DNA of 64,000 nucleotides from Seminavis robusta (Eukaryota > Bacillariophyta > Bacillariophyceae > Naviculales > Naviculaceae), in NCBI GenBank assembly GCA_903772945.1, contig CAICTM010000064.1, positions 1-64,000 on the forward strand, written 5' to 3'. The position numbers and the translations under genes were made by a program. The notes beneath the pieces were generated by a model. The model searched no databases. It was not told the origin of the DNA and was given only the letters and a program-made list of their open reading frames with translations. Positions 55,001 through 64,000 of the stretch are shown here, in pieces. Positions within the stretch are counted from its first letter, which is position 1; every line of letters starts with the position of its first letter.

Positions 55001-56691
55001 TGCTGTGTTGACTGACGACCAAGGGATCCCATCAAGAGTGAACATATAACTCAGATCCAGAATCATGCGGAATGCTCGACTCTTGTGTGGTATCGCTGCA
55101 ATGGGACTGATTCGAATGTTGGGTGGTAAAGACTTTTTGAGCTCATCCCAGGGAATAAGCCGCGCATAGCCTTGGGCAACTTTTTCTGTAACCTCTTTTT
55201 TTCAACGCTGCGGCGGCTTCAGGTGCTTGGGCAGATGGATGGGCTCCTCGTTTGATAGCAGCTTCCAAGGCATCCAAGGTGAAAGGATCTTGAACCGGAG
55301 CAGGGCAACCCTGATCAGCATACTCCTGCAAGAGGGAAGCAGCCGGGTGCTGAAGGGCAGGGCCAGAGGGGTTCATTAATTTACGTTTTTGAACGCGCTG
55401 GTACTTACTTTGTGCTGTATTTAGGCCGTCTGGGGGGAGATTGGTGGGTGTGGTGGAGGCAGCGGTGTTGTTGAAATGGGATGGTTCTGTAGTCGCAGGA
55501 GGCACCAAGGTGGAAGAGGGGAAAGATGGTCCTGTGAATGTAGCATGGACAATAGGCACTCCATCTTGGATTGAAGTGCGAGAAGCTGGTGGTTGATGCT
55601 GAGCAGAGCATGGTTGGTTTGAGGGGGAGGATGTCAAGCTTAAGAGCTTCTGGTAATGGGTGAGTGGGTGGTGGAGTGAGATGGGTCTGATGTTGGGGCT
55701 GTGAAGTGCTGTGAGAGGTAGGAGGACCGGAAGGTAGCTGTGATTGGATGTGATTGGCCTGTTTATGCAAGCGGTGAAGAGCTTGTAGTTGCTTGGCGGC
55801 TGCTCTTTGGGGGACTGAAGCTTTGGAAGTTGCAGTGGGTGAAAATGCAGAGGTGTTGGTGGAAACTCTGTGATGGCCAGTGGGGATAGGTGGTGGTGGT
55901 GGTGGCGTGAGGGCAGTGGTTGGGGTTTGTGTGTTGTACCGGACTCGCTTGGCCGGTGGCATTGAAATGTCAACTGTTGTTTCCGGTGGTGATTGTGTGG
56001 TGAAGTGGGTAGGATGCTGATGAGTGGTTGTAGTGGGCTCCAACAAGCGGGTTCAGTTGCGAAGGTTCGGAAGGGCAGCGTTGAGTCTGGCTTCCATTTG
56101 GGTGACTGCTGCCTGAGCAAGTGGGGTTCCATCGTGCCTTTTGCGGCAGCGCTGAGATTGGCAGCTACCTCGCAAATGGAAATTGAGACACTGATTAGCT
56201 TCAAGGCCCAATGCTTGCAGAGATTGTTCTACAGTTTGACCCATGGCTGTGTGAATCCTCCGCGTGGTACGATGGAAAGGCGGAACAGTCGGATCTTGAG
56301 AGAGATTTGCAAACCATGAGACTAAAACCTGAGCTGCATGGGGATTTCGTCTGCTGGTGGTTGGTGGAGTTCCATTTCGTACCCCTGACTGTCGATTGGA
56401 AGGAGTTGTTGAGCTACCCCTACCAGAAGGGGGGGCAGAAGCTTGCGCTGGTGGTGCCTGCCTTGCTGGGGGCGGCTGCACCGGGGGTGCCATCTGTCCT
56501 CCAGGATTGAAATGCATGGGTGGTGTTGGGCGACTTGGGACACTGTAATTCAATAGTTGCTGAAATGGTCCAGGGAGTTCAGTCTGAGAAAGGCCAGTTT
56601 TGGCATCTCGGATAAGATCTCTAGCTGCCAGATGAGGCTCTGTTGCAAAACGAATTGGACCCAACGATAAGAATGTTTCATGACTGCGACT

Positions 56692-56753
56692 TTGTGAGGA
56701 TTCTGACTGGAGGGAATGAATGCGCACCAATTTCGCGCGAAGGCTCACTAGAT
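56692..56753. repeat. Split direct repeat A1 of the YR element
   Basis: 62 bases identical to 51805-51866. It marks the 5' end of the element, about 80 bases from the start of the GH99 gene. Confidence 0.85.
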
Positions 56754-56832
56754 GCCAGGATAATGTGACAGCGCTGATGTTCTCCCACATAGCTAGAGCA
56801 TTCTATTGCTAGATTTCCATCCAGCAACAAAA

Positions 56833-58131
56833 ATGATGTCCCTGTCCCTATTGTCATGTCTACTGATACTCCTGAACCTTTGGTCGATCCCGGTCAACTC
56901 TACTGCTTCTTCGTCTTCTTCGAAACCGGCCACTGACTCTTCGGTTGAAATTGCGGCCTACTACTATCCGTGGTACGACGGAAACGACAACTTTCACTGG
57001 GATCAAGGATTCTTGCGCTCCAAGCTCGAGATCCCACAACGTCCATTTCTGGGTCGCTATACATTGGAAGATCCAGCCACGGTCGACCAGCACTTGGAAT
57101 GGGCGAATGAGTATGGCATTTCCCAGTTCATTTGTAGTTGGTGGGGACCACAAAACGCCAACGATTATGTTCTATTGCACAACCTCTTACGATCGCCCAA
57201 ACTTGGCAGAAATTTCAAGATTGCGCTATTGTACGAATCGCTTGGTCTGTTGGATATTTTTAAGGCGGAAGATGGATCGTTGCATTTTGATGAACAAGGC
57301 AAAGCATATCGAACGCTACTGTCGCATGTGGAATACATGGCACAACAGTACTTTTCCCATCCCAATTATCTCAAAGTCCATGGCGGGAAACCCGTCGTGT
57401 ACTTTTACGTCACACGCATCTTTCAAGGAGCCTACCGACAAGCGTTTGCCAAATTGCGTCTCACAATACAACAGGACTACGGTGTCGACTTGTATCTCGT
57501 TGGTGATGAGGTGTTTTGGGAAGGACCCGATCCCAGCCGCATCACTGTTTGGGATGCCGTGACGGCCTACAACATGCATGGACCACCTCGGTATGCTGGA
57601 TATCCTGCCGTCACGAATCTGTTTCAAGACATTGAAAACATGTATACCCAATACCAAGTGGTGGCCAATGCCCACAATGTCACGTTGCTTCCAGGCATTT
57701 CTCCGGCATTTAATGATCGCGGGGTCCGGCTAGAAGCCAATCACTATCCCATTCCACATGAAGTGCGAGCCGAGTTGGCAGGAACGGGTCAATATACAAC
57801 CTTTTGGGAAGGTCTTCAAATGGCCAAGAGGGTTCTGGACAACCAACAAGAAGTCGCAGACGCTCCATGTACCATTGTGGTGACGTCGTTCAATGAATGG
57901 CACGAAGATTCGGCCATTGAACCCACCGTACGATATGTTCCTCCATCCAAGAAACCGGACTTGTTGACGATGGGATATACCTACGAGGCGTATGGCTTTC
58001 GGTTGTTGGGAATGGTACAGCGCTTTCTCAATGAAACAAATAATAATCGCGAGCATGGGCACGACGACGAGGAAAAGAACACACCATCCATGCAACAACA
58101 AGCGTCTGGGAGCTTGACAAGCACGGTCTGA
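56833..58131 (+). CDS. GH99-type endo-alpha-mannosidase-like glycoside hydrolase
   Basis: The start is the ATG at 56833 (MMSLSLLSCLLILLNLWSIP), a signal peptide; the protein has 432 aa. The (beta/alpha)8 fold of GH99 is suggested by VEIAAYYYPWYDG near the start, FICSWWGP, YLVGDEVFW and TSFNEWHEDSAIEPT at about 353-367. The last block carries the two Glu of GH99 (E-W-H-E, residues 355 and 358), the known catalytic pair. Eukaryotic members trim glucosylated mannose from N-glycans in the Golgi; others cut alpha-mannan. There is no membrane anchor beyond the signal, so it may be secreted or luminal. The C-terminal about 25 residues are polar and poorly conserved. A YR element ends about 80 bases upstream and may affect its promoter. 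Confidence 0.87.
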   Translation: MMSLSLLSCLLILLNLWSIPVNSTASSSSSKPATDSSVEIAAYYYPWYDGNDNFHWDQGFLRSKLEIPQRPFLGRYTLEDPATVDQHLEWANEYGISQFICSWWGPQNANDYVLLHNLLRSPKLGRNFKIALLYESLGLLDIFKAEDGSLHFDEQGKAYRTLLSHVEYMAQQYFSHPNYLKVHGGKPVVYFYVTRIFQGAYRQAFAKLRLTIQQDYGVDLYLVGDEVFWEGPDPSRITVWDAVTAYNMHGPPRYAGYPAVTNLFQDIENMYTQYQVVANAHNVTLLPGISPAFNDRGVRLEANHYPIPHEVRAELAGTGQYTTFWEGLQMAKRVLDNQQEVADAPCTIVVTSFNEWHEDSAIEPTVRYVPPSKKPDLLTMGYTYEAYGFRLLGMVQRFLNETNNNREHGHDDEEKNTPSMQQQASGSLTSTV

Positions 58132-58582
58132 GTTGAGGCGGGATGCCACCACGAGCAGCAAACAAGGCAGACAGGGCAAAACTCGAAGCAAAGGTGCAGA
58201 TTTGAAAAAGATCCCAGCGGAGGAGCTCTTTGTGAATGCTGAAGTTCGAGTAGGTTTTCCACATCCACGCCCCCTCCCCCCTTTTGGCTTGTTGCGATAG
58301 AGTAACAAAACACACGCGGCAAATCCCATCGACTGCACACCAGTACCGGTACCAGGTACTGGTGCGATTGGGTGGTTGGCTTACTCTTTCCCGTTACACA
58401 ACACCATCCACTCAAGGAATCATCTGAAAGGCAAAGGAGTTTGAGATATCAATATAGCAGGTTGGGAAGATGTGCCAACAAAGGGAGACCAGACTGCACA
58501 TGTATGTGATCAACTGGTGACTGATAGACGAAGCATTTGTTGACATACAGCAATGGTTACTCTTGTTTGGTTGCTAATTCAA
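58132..58582. other. Convergent spacer
   Basis: The 3' flanks of the GH99 and SDR genes. It has a dense GTACCGGTACC motif at about 58343-58360. Long minus-strand frames that cross into the GH99 gene (57730-58415) look like shadows of it. Confidence 0.5.
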
Positions 58583-59638
58583 TTATTTGGCTACTCCTAG
58601 CATCTTTTCAATAGAGACACGGATGCGCAGCATGAACACAATTGTCTCCATGTGCAGGGCAATATCAGCAAGTCGATTCACTACCTTGGCAGCTAGCCAT
58701 GCTGGCAAAGCTCCAACTCTTGAGGTCAGGTAGCGGGGTTGAGGATACTTGTCAAAAATGGCATCTTCAATGCTTTTGCATGTTTCTTCCATGCTTCCAG
58801 TTGTCGTGGCCATTTCAGTGAACAGGCTCAGGTACCGTTCGCCCATAAGTTCAGGATAGACTTCCATTGCTTGGTTGTTGCAGTTGTTGCTTGCTGTCTC
58901 TTGCATCCATTTGATTTCCTCCACAATATTGCTTTGTAGGAAACCAGGTTCTATCAGGCTCGCAGAGACATCGTGGGGTGCAACTTCTACTCGCAGGGCA
59001 TCAAACATGGCCTCAAGGGCATGCTTGGAGCCTTGGTAGGCTGCGAGCAGAGGTCCACCTGGGATGAGTCCAGAGATGGAACTCACTGTAACAATTCGAC
59101 CTTTGCTTTTTCGAATCATTGGCAGGGCTACTTGAGTTAGCATGTAGGTTCCCATTACATTGACTTCCATGATTTTCCGAAGAGTGTCCACACCCATGAA
59201 TTCAAATGTGCTCATGTCATAGAGTCCTGCATTGTTAATGACAGCAATAAGAGGAAGTTGGTCCTGTTTGATCAGTTCAAGTGCAGCATCCACATGATCT
59301 TGGTTGGTAATGTCCAGGATGACTTGCTTGACATTTGGCAGATCAAATGGAGAGCCCTGTACCATCCTTTGCACACCAGCATAAAAAGTAATGTGTGGAT
59401 ATTGCTTGGCCAACCACTCACAAGTGGCCCTTCCAATTCCAGAGGATGTACCAGAAATCAGAATGTCACCATCATGATGCACAGGAAACTCTTTTCGAAG
59501 AACCAAACGGTGAGCCAAGGCAACAGATAGGAAAGCAGCGGCCAGAGCAATCAGCTTCACGATGTATTCATATGGGAGAACCAAAGAGGGGACAATTGCA
59601 TTCAGGAAGGCAACAGGAAGAGCTGAGAATGTCATCAT
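58583..59638 (-). CDS. Membrane-anchored short-chain dehydrogenase/reductase
   Basis: The start is the ATG at 59638 (MMTFSALPVAF); the protein has 351 aa. An N-terminal hydrophobic segment (about 10-45) likely anchors it in the ER or another membrane. The classical SDR set is present: SGTSSGIG (Gly63, Gly67, Gly69) for the nucleotide, NNAG (135-138), a catalytic Ser in VSSISG and Tyr201-x3-Lys205 in AAYQGSKHA. LIEPGF follows as in HSD/RDH-type enzymes. By layout it resembles retinol, sterol or 3-hydroxybutyrate-type dehydrogenases, but the substrate cannot be told. The C-terminus has a moderately hydrophobic helix. It is divergent from the MATE gene. Confidence 0.87.
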   Translation of the reverse strand: MMTFSALPVAFLNAIVPSLVLPYEYIVKLIALAAAFLSVALAHRLVLRKEFPVHHDGDILISGTSSGIGRATCEWLAKQYPHITFYAGVQRMVQGSPFDLPNVKQVILDITNQDHVDAALELIKQDQLPLIAVINNAGLYDMSTFEFMGVDTLRKIMEVNVMGTYMLTQVALPMIRKSKGRIVTVSSISGLIPGGPLLAAYQGSKHALEAMFDALRVEVAPHDVSASLIEPGFLQSNIVEEIKWMQETASNNCNNQAMEVYPELMGERYLSLFTEMATTTGSMEETCKSIEDAIFDKYPQPRYLTSRVGALPAWLAAKVVNRLADIALHMETIVFMLRIRVSIEKMLGVAK

Positions 59639-60432
59639 CTTTATTGGTGTTTGCTTGTTGTTTGTTTGGTTTGTGTTTGTTTGATTGCCCTCAACTGACT
59701 GAGGGTCTTTCACACTTTTATGGGTAGGTGTGTGTGTGTGTGTTTGTTGCAGCTGTTTTCGTCACATAAGGGACACTTGCTTCGTTAAGGAAAGGGATTA
59801 ATATTGTGTGTTCTGTTGGACACAGTAGTTTGTGCAAGTGGGTACCAGTACTGGCTGGCTATGCAGACTTGCTAGTGTGTCCAGAAAAACACGGTGTAGG
59901 TTTGGCCAAGGATATAGGGGCCACTTTCCTTGTTAAGGATAGGGATTGTTATTGTGTGTTCTGTTGGACACAGTAGTTTGGACACATGGGTAGATACTGG
60001 CTGGCTATCGAGACTTGCTAGTGTGTCCAGTTGAATACGGTAAAGGATTTGGCCAAAGACATTTTAAGAGTCAAATCTCTTTTTGACAGTTGAGGGCATC
60101 AGCCTCGGGCTGCTTGTTCTTTGTGAGCTCTTCCATCTAGCTAGAGCTACAATACAGACTCTATTCCTTCCTCGTGGTCTTGCCAACCGCTGTGCCCAGT
60201 CCCCTTTGGTTCCACAAACAGGAACAAACGAAGCATGGCGGGAAGCTTGGATTTAAAGAGATTGTTTGCTAATGCTTCGATTGCCGGATAGAATTGCGCC
60301 ACACCACGTCATTGTAGGACTGCCTGGGATGAAAATCGAAAAACTGCCCAGAAGACAACAGCACCATGCTCACAGTGCAGTTGAGGAGCCCTCACAAGTC
60401 GGCTACCACGATCTCCCTATATTATTACAGCA
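59639..60432. promoter_or_regulatory. Divergent promoter region of the SDR and MATE genes
   Basis: The region contains an imperfect tandem duplication of about 148 bases (59770-59917 and 59918-60064). Each unit contains ATTGTGTGTTCTGTTGGACA, CTGGCTGGCTAT and GACTTGCTAGTGTGTCCAG. GT-rich runs lie at about 59728-59745. No gene is supported. The duplicated unit may double a set of promoter elements. Confidence 0.5.
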
Positions 60433-62193
60433 ATGCGACGCATCTTTATTGATAGTCGAGACCGCCGACCATCATTGTTATCATTCTCGACGTTGCGACT
60501 ACCAATACTGATTGCTCTGCTCGCCTCGAGCACTGGTTTCTGTGATTCGTTGGTACCCACAACTTCAGTGTTATCCAGACCTTTGGCTACTTTAGTCCCA
60601 CCCACGCGACACTCTGCCATGCCATTTCTAAAGCTTTCTCGTCAAGCACCGGATGATGTGGAAGCAGGCGAACAAACTCAGTTACTACCCTCGAAGACAA
60701 ACATTGATGATCCAACCGCGCAGAAAAGAAGTGTGTCCAAGGAATATGGTTCCACGGGGGAAGCTGTATTGGACTTGGCCATTCCAGCATTGGGTGCTCT
60801 GCTCATTGACCCCATAATGACGCTCATCGATACAGCTTTCGTGGGTCGATTCAGTGATACACCCGATGCATTGGCGGGAATGGGGTCAGCTGCCGCCTTG
60901 CTGACGTTTTCATTCTACCTTTTTGGCTTTTTGACCAAAGTCACGACACCACTGGTATCCTCGAAACGGGCAGCGGGCAATGAAGCTGGCGCAGTTGCAA
61001 TCGGAGGACAGGCACTGTCGTTGGCGTTGGGAATGGGATGTATGCTGACGCTCGTCTTGCTGGCATTTCAAGACAATCTACTCGGAATCATGGGGGCTGT
61101 CAATGCAGGACCCGAAACACTCGGCTATGCCAAAGATTTTCTGATTGTGCGGACATTTGCAGCTCCAGCAGTATTGTGCATATCCGCTTCGACAGGAATC
61201 CTTCGTGGTTATTTGGATACAAAAACACCGATAGTGATTCTGGTTGCCGCCAACCTCATCAATTTTGCATTGGATGTGGTTCTCATTGTGTTTGGGCACA
61301 TGGGTCCCATGGGTGCTGCCATTGCAACAACCAGTGCAGAATGGATCGGTGCCCTCCTTTTTCTCTTTGTGTTGGCGGGACGCTTGCCCTCCGCAGCCGG
61401 AGAACTGGGGAGCAACCACAAAGACAGCAACGCGGCCAAAGCGCTACAGGGTGATTCTCTTGCCATTCTGCCATCCTTTTCCATACCACCTTGGGAAGAG
61501 ATTGAACCATTGGTAACTGCATCTTCCTCGGTGTTTATGCGGTCATTGGTATTGCAGGCTGCCTTGTCTTCGGCCGCTGCTCTTGCCGCTCGGAACGGGG
61601 ACGCTGATGCTGCCGCGAGTCTGGGAGCACACCAGATTGGCATTCAACTGTGGCTCTTGTGTTCCTTCATCTCGGATGCTTTGGCTGCGGCCTCTCAGGG
61701 GTTGGTAGCAGATGCCCTAGGACGAGATAGCAAGTCTGATGCTCGGGAGGTGGCCAAGACAGTCTTTGGCTACAGTTTGGGCTTGGGTCTGACGCTGGGG
61801 TCACTGCTGTACATTGGCAGCGCCTCAAACTTTTTGTTTACTATTTTCACGCAAGATGCTTCCATTCAGCAAGAATTGGGCCGCATTTTGCCATTGATTA
61901 TCTTTTCCCAGCCACTCAACTCCTATGTGTTCGCCGCTGATGGAGTCATTGAGGGCGCCGCAGAATTCACTTTTCAGGCGCAGAGTATGTTTGTGAGTGT
62001 CGCTGCTGCTCTGGCTGTCTACATGTCTCTGATGGGCATGGACTATAGCAATGGTGATACCCTGGTTCAAGTGTGGACGGCTCTGATTGTGTTGCAGTTG
62101 TTTCGTGGCATTACGGCGTCTTGGAAGATTGCCCAAAAGGCAGGGCCCATTGACATTTTGACTGCAGGTACTTCCAGCACAGAGAGCAGATAG
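60433..62193 (+). CDS. MATE-family transporter (DinF/EDS5-like)
   Basis: The protein has 586 aa. The N-terminus (about 20-40, LPILIALLASSTGFCDSLVP) is signal-like and could begin a plastid or secretory route. Residues about 100-580 carry about 12 membrane spans in two related halves, the MATE layout. IDPIMTLIDTAFVGR and GILRGYLDTKTP are typical of the DinF/EDS5/FRD3 branch. Such proteins export organic anions, phenolics or drugs in exchange for protons or sodium. Chloroplast members of this branch are known in plants (EDS5). An insert of about 30 residues in the central loop (about 315-345) is Ser/Asn-rich. It is divergent from the SDR gene. Confidence 0.88.
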   Translation: MRRIFIDSRDRRPSLLSFSTLRLPILIALLASSTGFCDSLVPTTSVLSRPLATLVPPTRHSAMPFLKLSRQAPDDVEAGEQTQLLPSKTNIDDPTAQKRSVSKEYGSTGEAVLDLAIPALGALLIDPIMTLIDTAFVGRFSDTPDALAGMGSAAALLTFSFYLFGFLTKVTTPLVSSKRAAGNEAGAVAIGGQALSLALGMGCMLTLVLLAFQDNLLGIMGAVNAGPETLGYAKDFLIVRTFAAPAVLCISASTGILRGYLDTKTPIVILVAANLINFALDVVLIVFGHMGPMGAAIATTSAEWIGALLFLFVLAGRLPSAAGELGSNHKDSNAAKALQGDSLAILPSFSIPPWEEIEPLVTASSSVFMRSLVLQAALSSAAALAARNGDADAAASLGAHQIGIQLWLLCSFISDALAAASQGLVADALGRDSKSDAREVAKTVFGYSLGLGLTLGSLLYIGSASNFLFTIFTQDASIQQELGRILPLIIFSQPLNSYVFAADGVIEGAAEFTFQAQSMFVSVAAALAVYMSLMGMDYSNGDTLVQVWTALIVLQLFRGITASWKIAQKAGPIDILTAGTSSTESR

Positions 62194-62480
62194 TATCGAA
62201 AGGAAATGCACTAATCAAATGATGTATATAGCTACTATAAGTCATGCACCTTAGAGTTTATGCGAAAAGGTTTGGTTATTGGTGAAGTGCTGACATGGCT
62301 AGCTAGTACTATCCAGCCAAAAGCAGCCATTGTTGGGTCCAAGAAGGATTTCATCAATCCCCAAATTTGCTTCTGTCCAAATCCCACACATCAAGAGACA
62401 GTAACCACAATCTAGCTAGGCTCGCCAGCTGGCCTTCTGGGGGATACGTGTGTTGTTTGGACAGTATCTATCCATCTTTT

Positions 62481-63171
62481 TTATACATGAACGGCAGAAG
62501 CAGCCACCATTGCTTGCTTGCGAGCCCGTTTCTTGCCACCACCATCATCGGGCTGTTGTTGTGCTACAACGGGAGCGGGCAATTCTGGCAACTCTTCGTC
62601 TCCCTGTTGCTGATGTTTCATTTGCTCGGCCCGAAACTGCCACATTTGTCGTTCGGCCGTGCTAGTTGCCGCCCATTGCTGCCCTACGAGCGCCATAATC
62701 TCCCGTGATGGCATATCGTCGTCGCCATGAGACTTGCGAATGTTGTCATAGTTCTCTGAACAGAAGAAAGAAAGAAGTGATGGTTCAATCAATCGAATGG
62801 ATACAGATATCATTATTCCTTTCGTAAAAAGCTCCACAACGCCAATCCAACCTCACACAATTATTGGTCTTACATACCATGAACAAAGAGGGTATAAGCC
62901 GTTGGAGCTCTCCTCTTTTCACGCTTTCGTTTCTTCTTGCCACGGCCTGAGGGGCAGGATGGAATGGAACATGTGAGGCAATCAAACCAAATCATTCCGT
63001 ACTATACCCATCCCACCAGATAGACAGCCTAATTGATAGCTAGTGTTTTCTAGTACCTTCTTGACTGTTGGCTTCAATGATCAAAGCCGTGGCTCTGAGG
63101 CTCTTGGCTCGTTCCTCCGCCTGCTTGGCTTCACAACGTAGAAACGCGATGAACGCTTGTGCCGATTCCAT
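62481..63171 (-). CDS. Small HMG-box protein, three exons
   Basis: The exons are 63171-63057, 62946-62878 and 62755-62481, with GT-AG introns (donors GTACTA and GTATGT, acceptors CTCAG and TTCAG) and phase 1 at both joins; the product has 152 aa. An N-terminal helix (MESAQAFIAFLRCEAKQAEE) leads to a basic stretch (GRGKKKRKREKRR). A single HMG box follows at about 49-110 (RAPTAYTLFVHENYDNIRKS, then ALVGQQWAATSTAERQMWQF). The tail is Gln/Pro-rich and ends with KKRARK. HMG-box proteins bend DNA in chromatin or regulate transcription. It is divergent from LAS1, 301 bases away. Confidence 0.8.
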
Positions 63172-63472
63172 TGTGAGTTATAGTTGATCTGTTGCTTGGA
63201 ATACTCAAATAGGACGTCTTCACTACAACTATTCCAAGCTTCCTTCCTATGGCAGCAACAACGGCTTTCCTTTATTCGTTTGTTGGTTGCTGCCGATTTG
63301 CCAATAAATAGCCTTAACCCTAGGCTATATCTTCTCTGGGACATGTATTACCCCAACCCCACGCCATCCAAGCCCCACCAACCACCAACCAACCAAACTT
63401 CGCCCCACACAACTTCGACAATGAGCCAAAAGAACGGATGTTTTGTTGACGATTTCTGTTCCAAACCAAACC
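63172..63472. promoter_or_regulatory. Divergent promoter region of the HMG-box and LAS1 genes
   Basis: About 300 bases between opposite start codons. An AT-rich block (CCAATAAATAGCCTTAACCC, near 63300) and an ACCAACCAACCAAC run (about 63380) are the only visible features. It may serve both genes. Confidence 0.5.
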
Positions 63473-64000
63473 ATGTCTAGTACTAGTAGTAGCCCCGAGA
63501 AGAAGCATGGCTCCAAGAAACACGCAAGGCTGGATCCGTCGACTCCTTGGTTGATTTCCGATTCGTTGAGCGAGCATCATGTGTCTCGGAACAAACGGCT
63601 CAAAGCCATGGTCAAGGAGACGCCTTGGGCTGACCAGTGGGAATTCGAGTCGGTAGGACGTTCCCTCATTCATGCCGCTCGAATCTTACCCCAACGACGA
63701 GACGACAACAACCTATCTTCCTTGCAGCAAGCACTCCGTCGCGTATCGGTCTGGAAACTGCGAGGCACCAATCGACTCCCTCATGCCGTCGAATCGTCTT
63801 ATCAACTCGCGCAATGTCTGTGGAATGATTACTATTACTGCAGTAAAGAACGCCGTGGAGCAGAAGAATTGCGACTGGCTTACGGTTGTTCGATCTTGCG
63901 GTCCATCAATGGTCTCGCCGATAAGATGCAACAAACGCGCTATCATGCCGGCAGTGTAGCCATGCTGTGTGCCGAATTGGGCGTGCCGTCGTGGTTGGTG
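63473..64000 (+). CDS. LAS1: LAS1-like pre-rRNA endonuclease (5' part, runs off the window)
   Basis: 176 codons are visible from the ATG at 63473 to the window end, with no stop. LAS1 cuts ITS2 during large ribosomal subunit assembly, together with the Grc3/NOL9 kinase, in the nucleolus. The family pattern is clear: TPWADQWEFESVG, then ALRRVSVWKLRG, NRLPHAVESSYQL, ELRLAYGCSILRSINGLAD and AELGVPSWLV. The catalytic HEPN motif (R-x-x-x-x-H type, RH...H) should follow just beyond the window. The first about 25 residues are Ser/Lys-rich. The frame is open at 64000, so the gene is partial here only because of the window. Confidence 0.85.
   Translation, partial: MSSTSSSPEKKHGSKKHARLDPSTPWLISDSLSEHHVSRNKRLKAMVKETPWADQWEFESVGRSLIHAARILPQRRDDNNLSSLQQALRRVSVWKLRGTNRLPHAVESSYQLAQCLWNDYYYCSKERRGAEELRLAYGCSILRSINGLADKMQQTRYHAGSVAMLCAELGVPSWLV

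Larger units (their letters stand above)
51456..56753 (-). mobile_element. Ngaro/DIRS-type YR retroelement (fossil, nearly whole)
   Basis: A tyrosine-recombinase retroelement of about 5.3 kb on the minus strand. Parts in order: a gag-like region with a C-x-H zinc-knuckle-like stretch (about 56.8-56.05 kb), a Pro/Ser/Thr-rich overlapping frame (about 56.2-55.1 kb), reverse transcriptase with YVDD (about 55.1-54.3 kb), RNase H (about 54.1-53.5 kb) and a tyrosine recombinase with HSLRAGG and a downstream Tyr (about 53.4-52.27 kb). Its ends are split direct repeats (A1, then B1-A2-B2), as in Ngaro elements. Terminal copies are nearly identical, so it looks young. It looks close to whole, with perhaps a few breaks. 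It separates the SMP-30 gene from the GH99 gene. Confidence 0.85.

Noticed and set aside
57730-58415. Two long minus-strand frames
   Set aside because: They cover the 3' part of the GH99 gene and low-complexity flank; the GH99 catalytic motif shows the plus strand is real.
1-64000. tRNA, rRNA or snRNA genes
   Set aside because: I saw no stretch that folds into a cloverleaf or matches conserved RNA blocks by eye; a tRNAscan-type search would decide.

Overview
The window looks like nuclear DNA of a diatom, probably a pennate one. The signs are short GT-AG introns (about 70-110 bases), a PSxxPS-type Pro/Ser linker in a type II membrane protein, a signal peptide ending in a diatom plastid-type SAF motif, a diatom-style gag fragment, and families frequent in diatoms (receptor-type nucleotide cyclases, BTB proteins, bestrophins, YR retroelements). 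The species is an inference only.

Region 1 (1-13.3 kb) is one very large inverted duplication. Bases 166-6720 are the reverse complement of about 6720-13312. Each arm holds, from outside in, the 5' end of a host membrane-protein gene, a decayed DNA transposon (DDE transposase related to DUF6729-linked proteins plus a small opposite-strand gene), and a short LTR-gag-LTR fossil. The centre and the outer breakpoint both fall on short hairpins. The left arm carries extra small deletions and may be either a younger duplication or badly read sequence.

Region 2 (13.2-37.8 kb) is gene-rich: a five-module type II membrane protein, a small membrane protein, a BTB/C-terminal-module protein, a receptor-type class III nucleotide cyclase, a CMTR1-like cap 2'-O-methyltransferase, a membrane-anchored DUF218 protein, a second BTB paralogue, an LRR protein, a bestrophin-type anion channel, a probably plastid-targeted TrmB tRNA methyltransferase and a secreted isochorismatase-family hydrolase.

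Region 3 (37.8-46.8 kb) is repeat-rich, with a Copia fossil, a hAT-like MITE with a perfect 8-base target duplication, two MITE-like elements sharing terminal repeats, tandem repeats, decayed ORFs, and one secreted Cys-rich protein gene.

Region 4 (46.8-64 kb) holds a cyclooxygenase-like haem peroxidase fused to a TLC-like multi-membrane-span domain, an SMP-30/gluconolactonase, a Ngaro/DIRS-type YR retroelement lodged between that gene and a GH99-type endomannosidase gene, a membrane-anchored short-chain dehydrogenase, a MATE transporter, a small three-exon HMG-box protein and the start of LAS1.

Genes mostly sit in divergent or convergent pairs with gaps of 0.2-1 kb. Several host genes are broken only at single homopolymer runs (about 16.9, 19.85, 20.1 and 43.0 kb), which points to long-read indel errors rather than true pseudogenes. 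The best candidates for something undescribed are the peroxidase-TLC fusion and the hairpin-bounded 13-kb palindrome.
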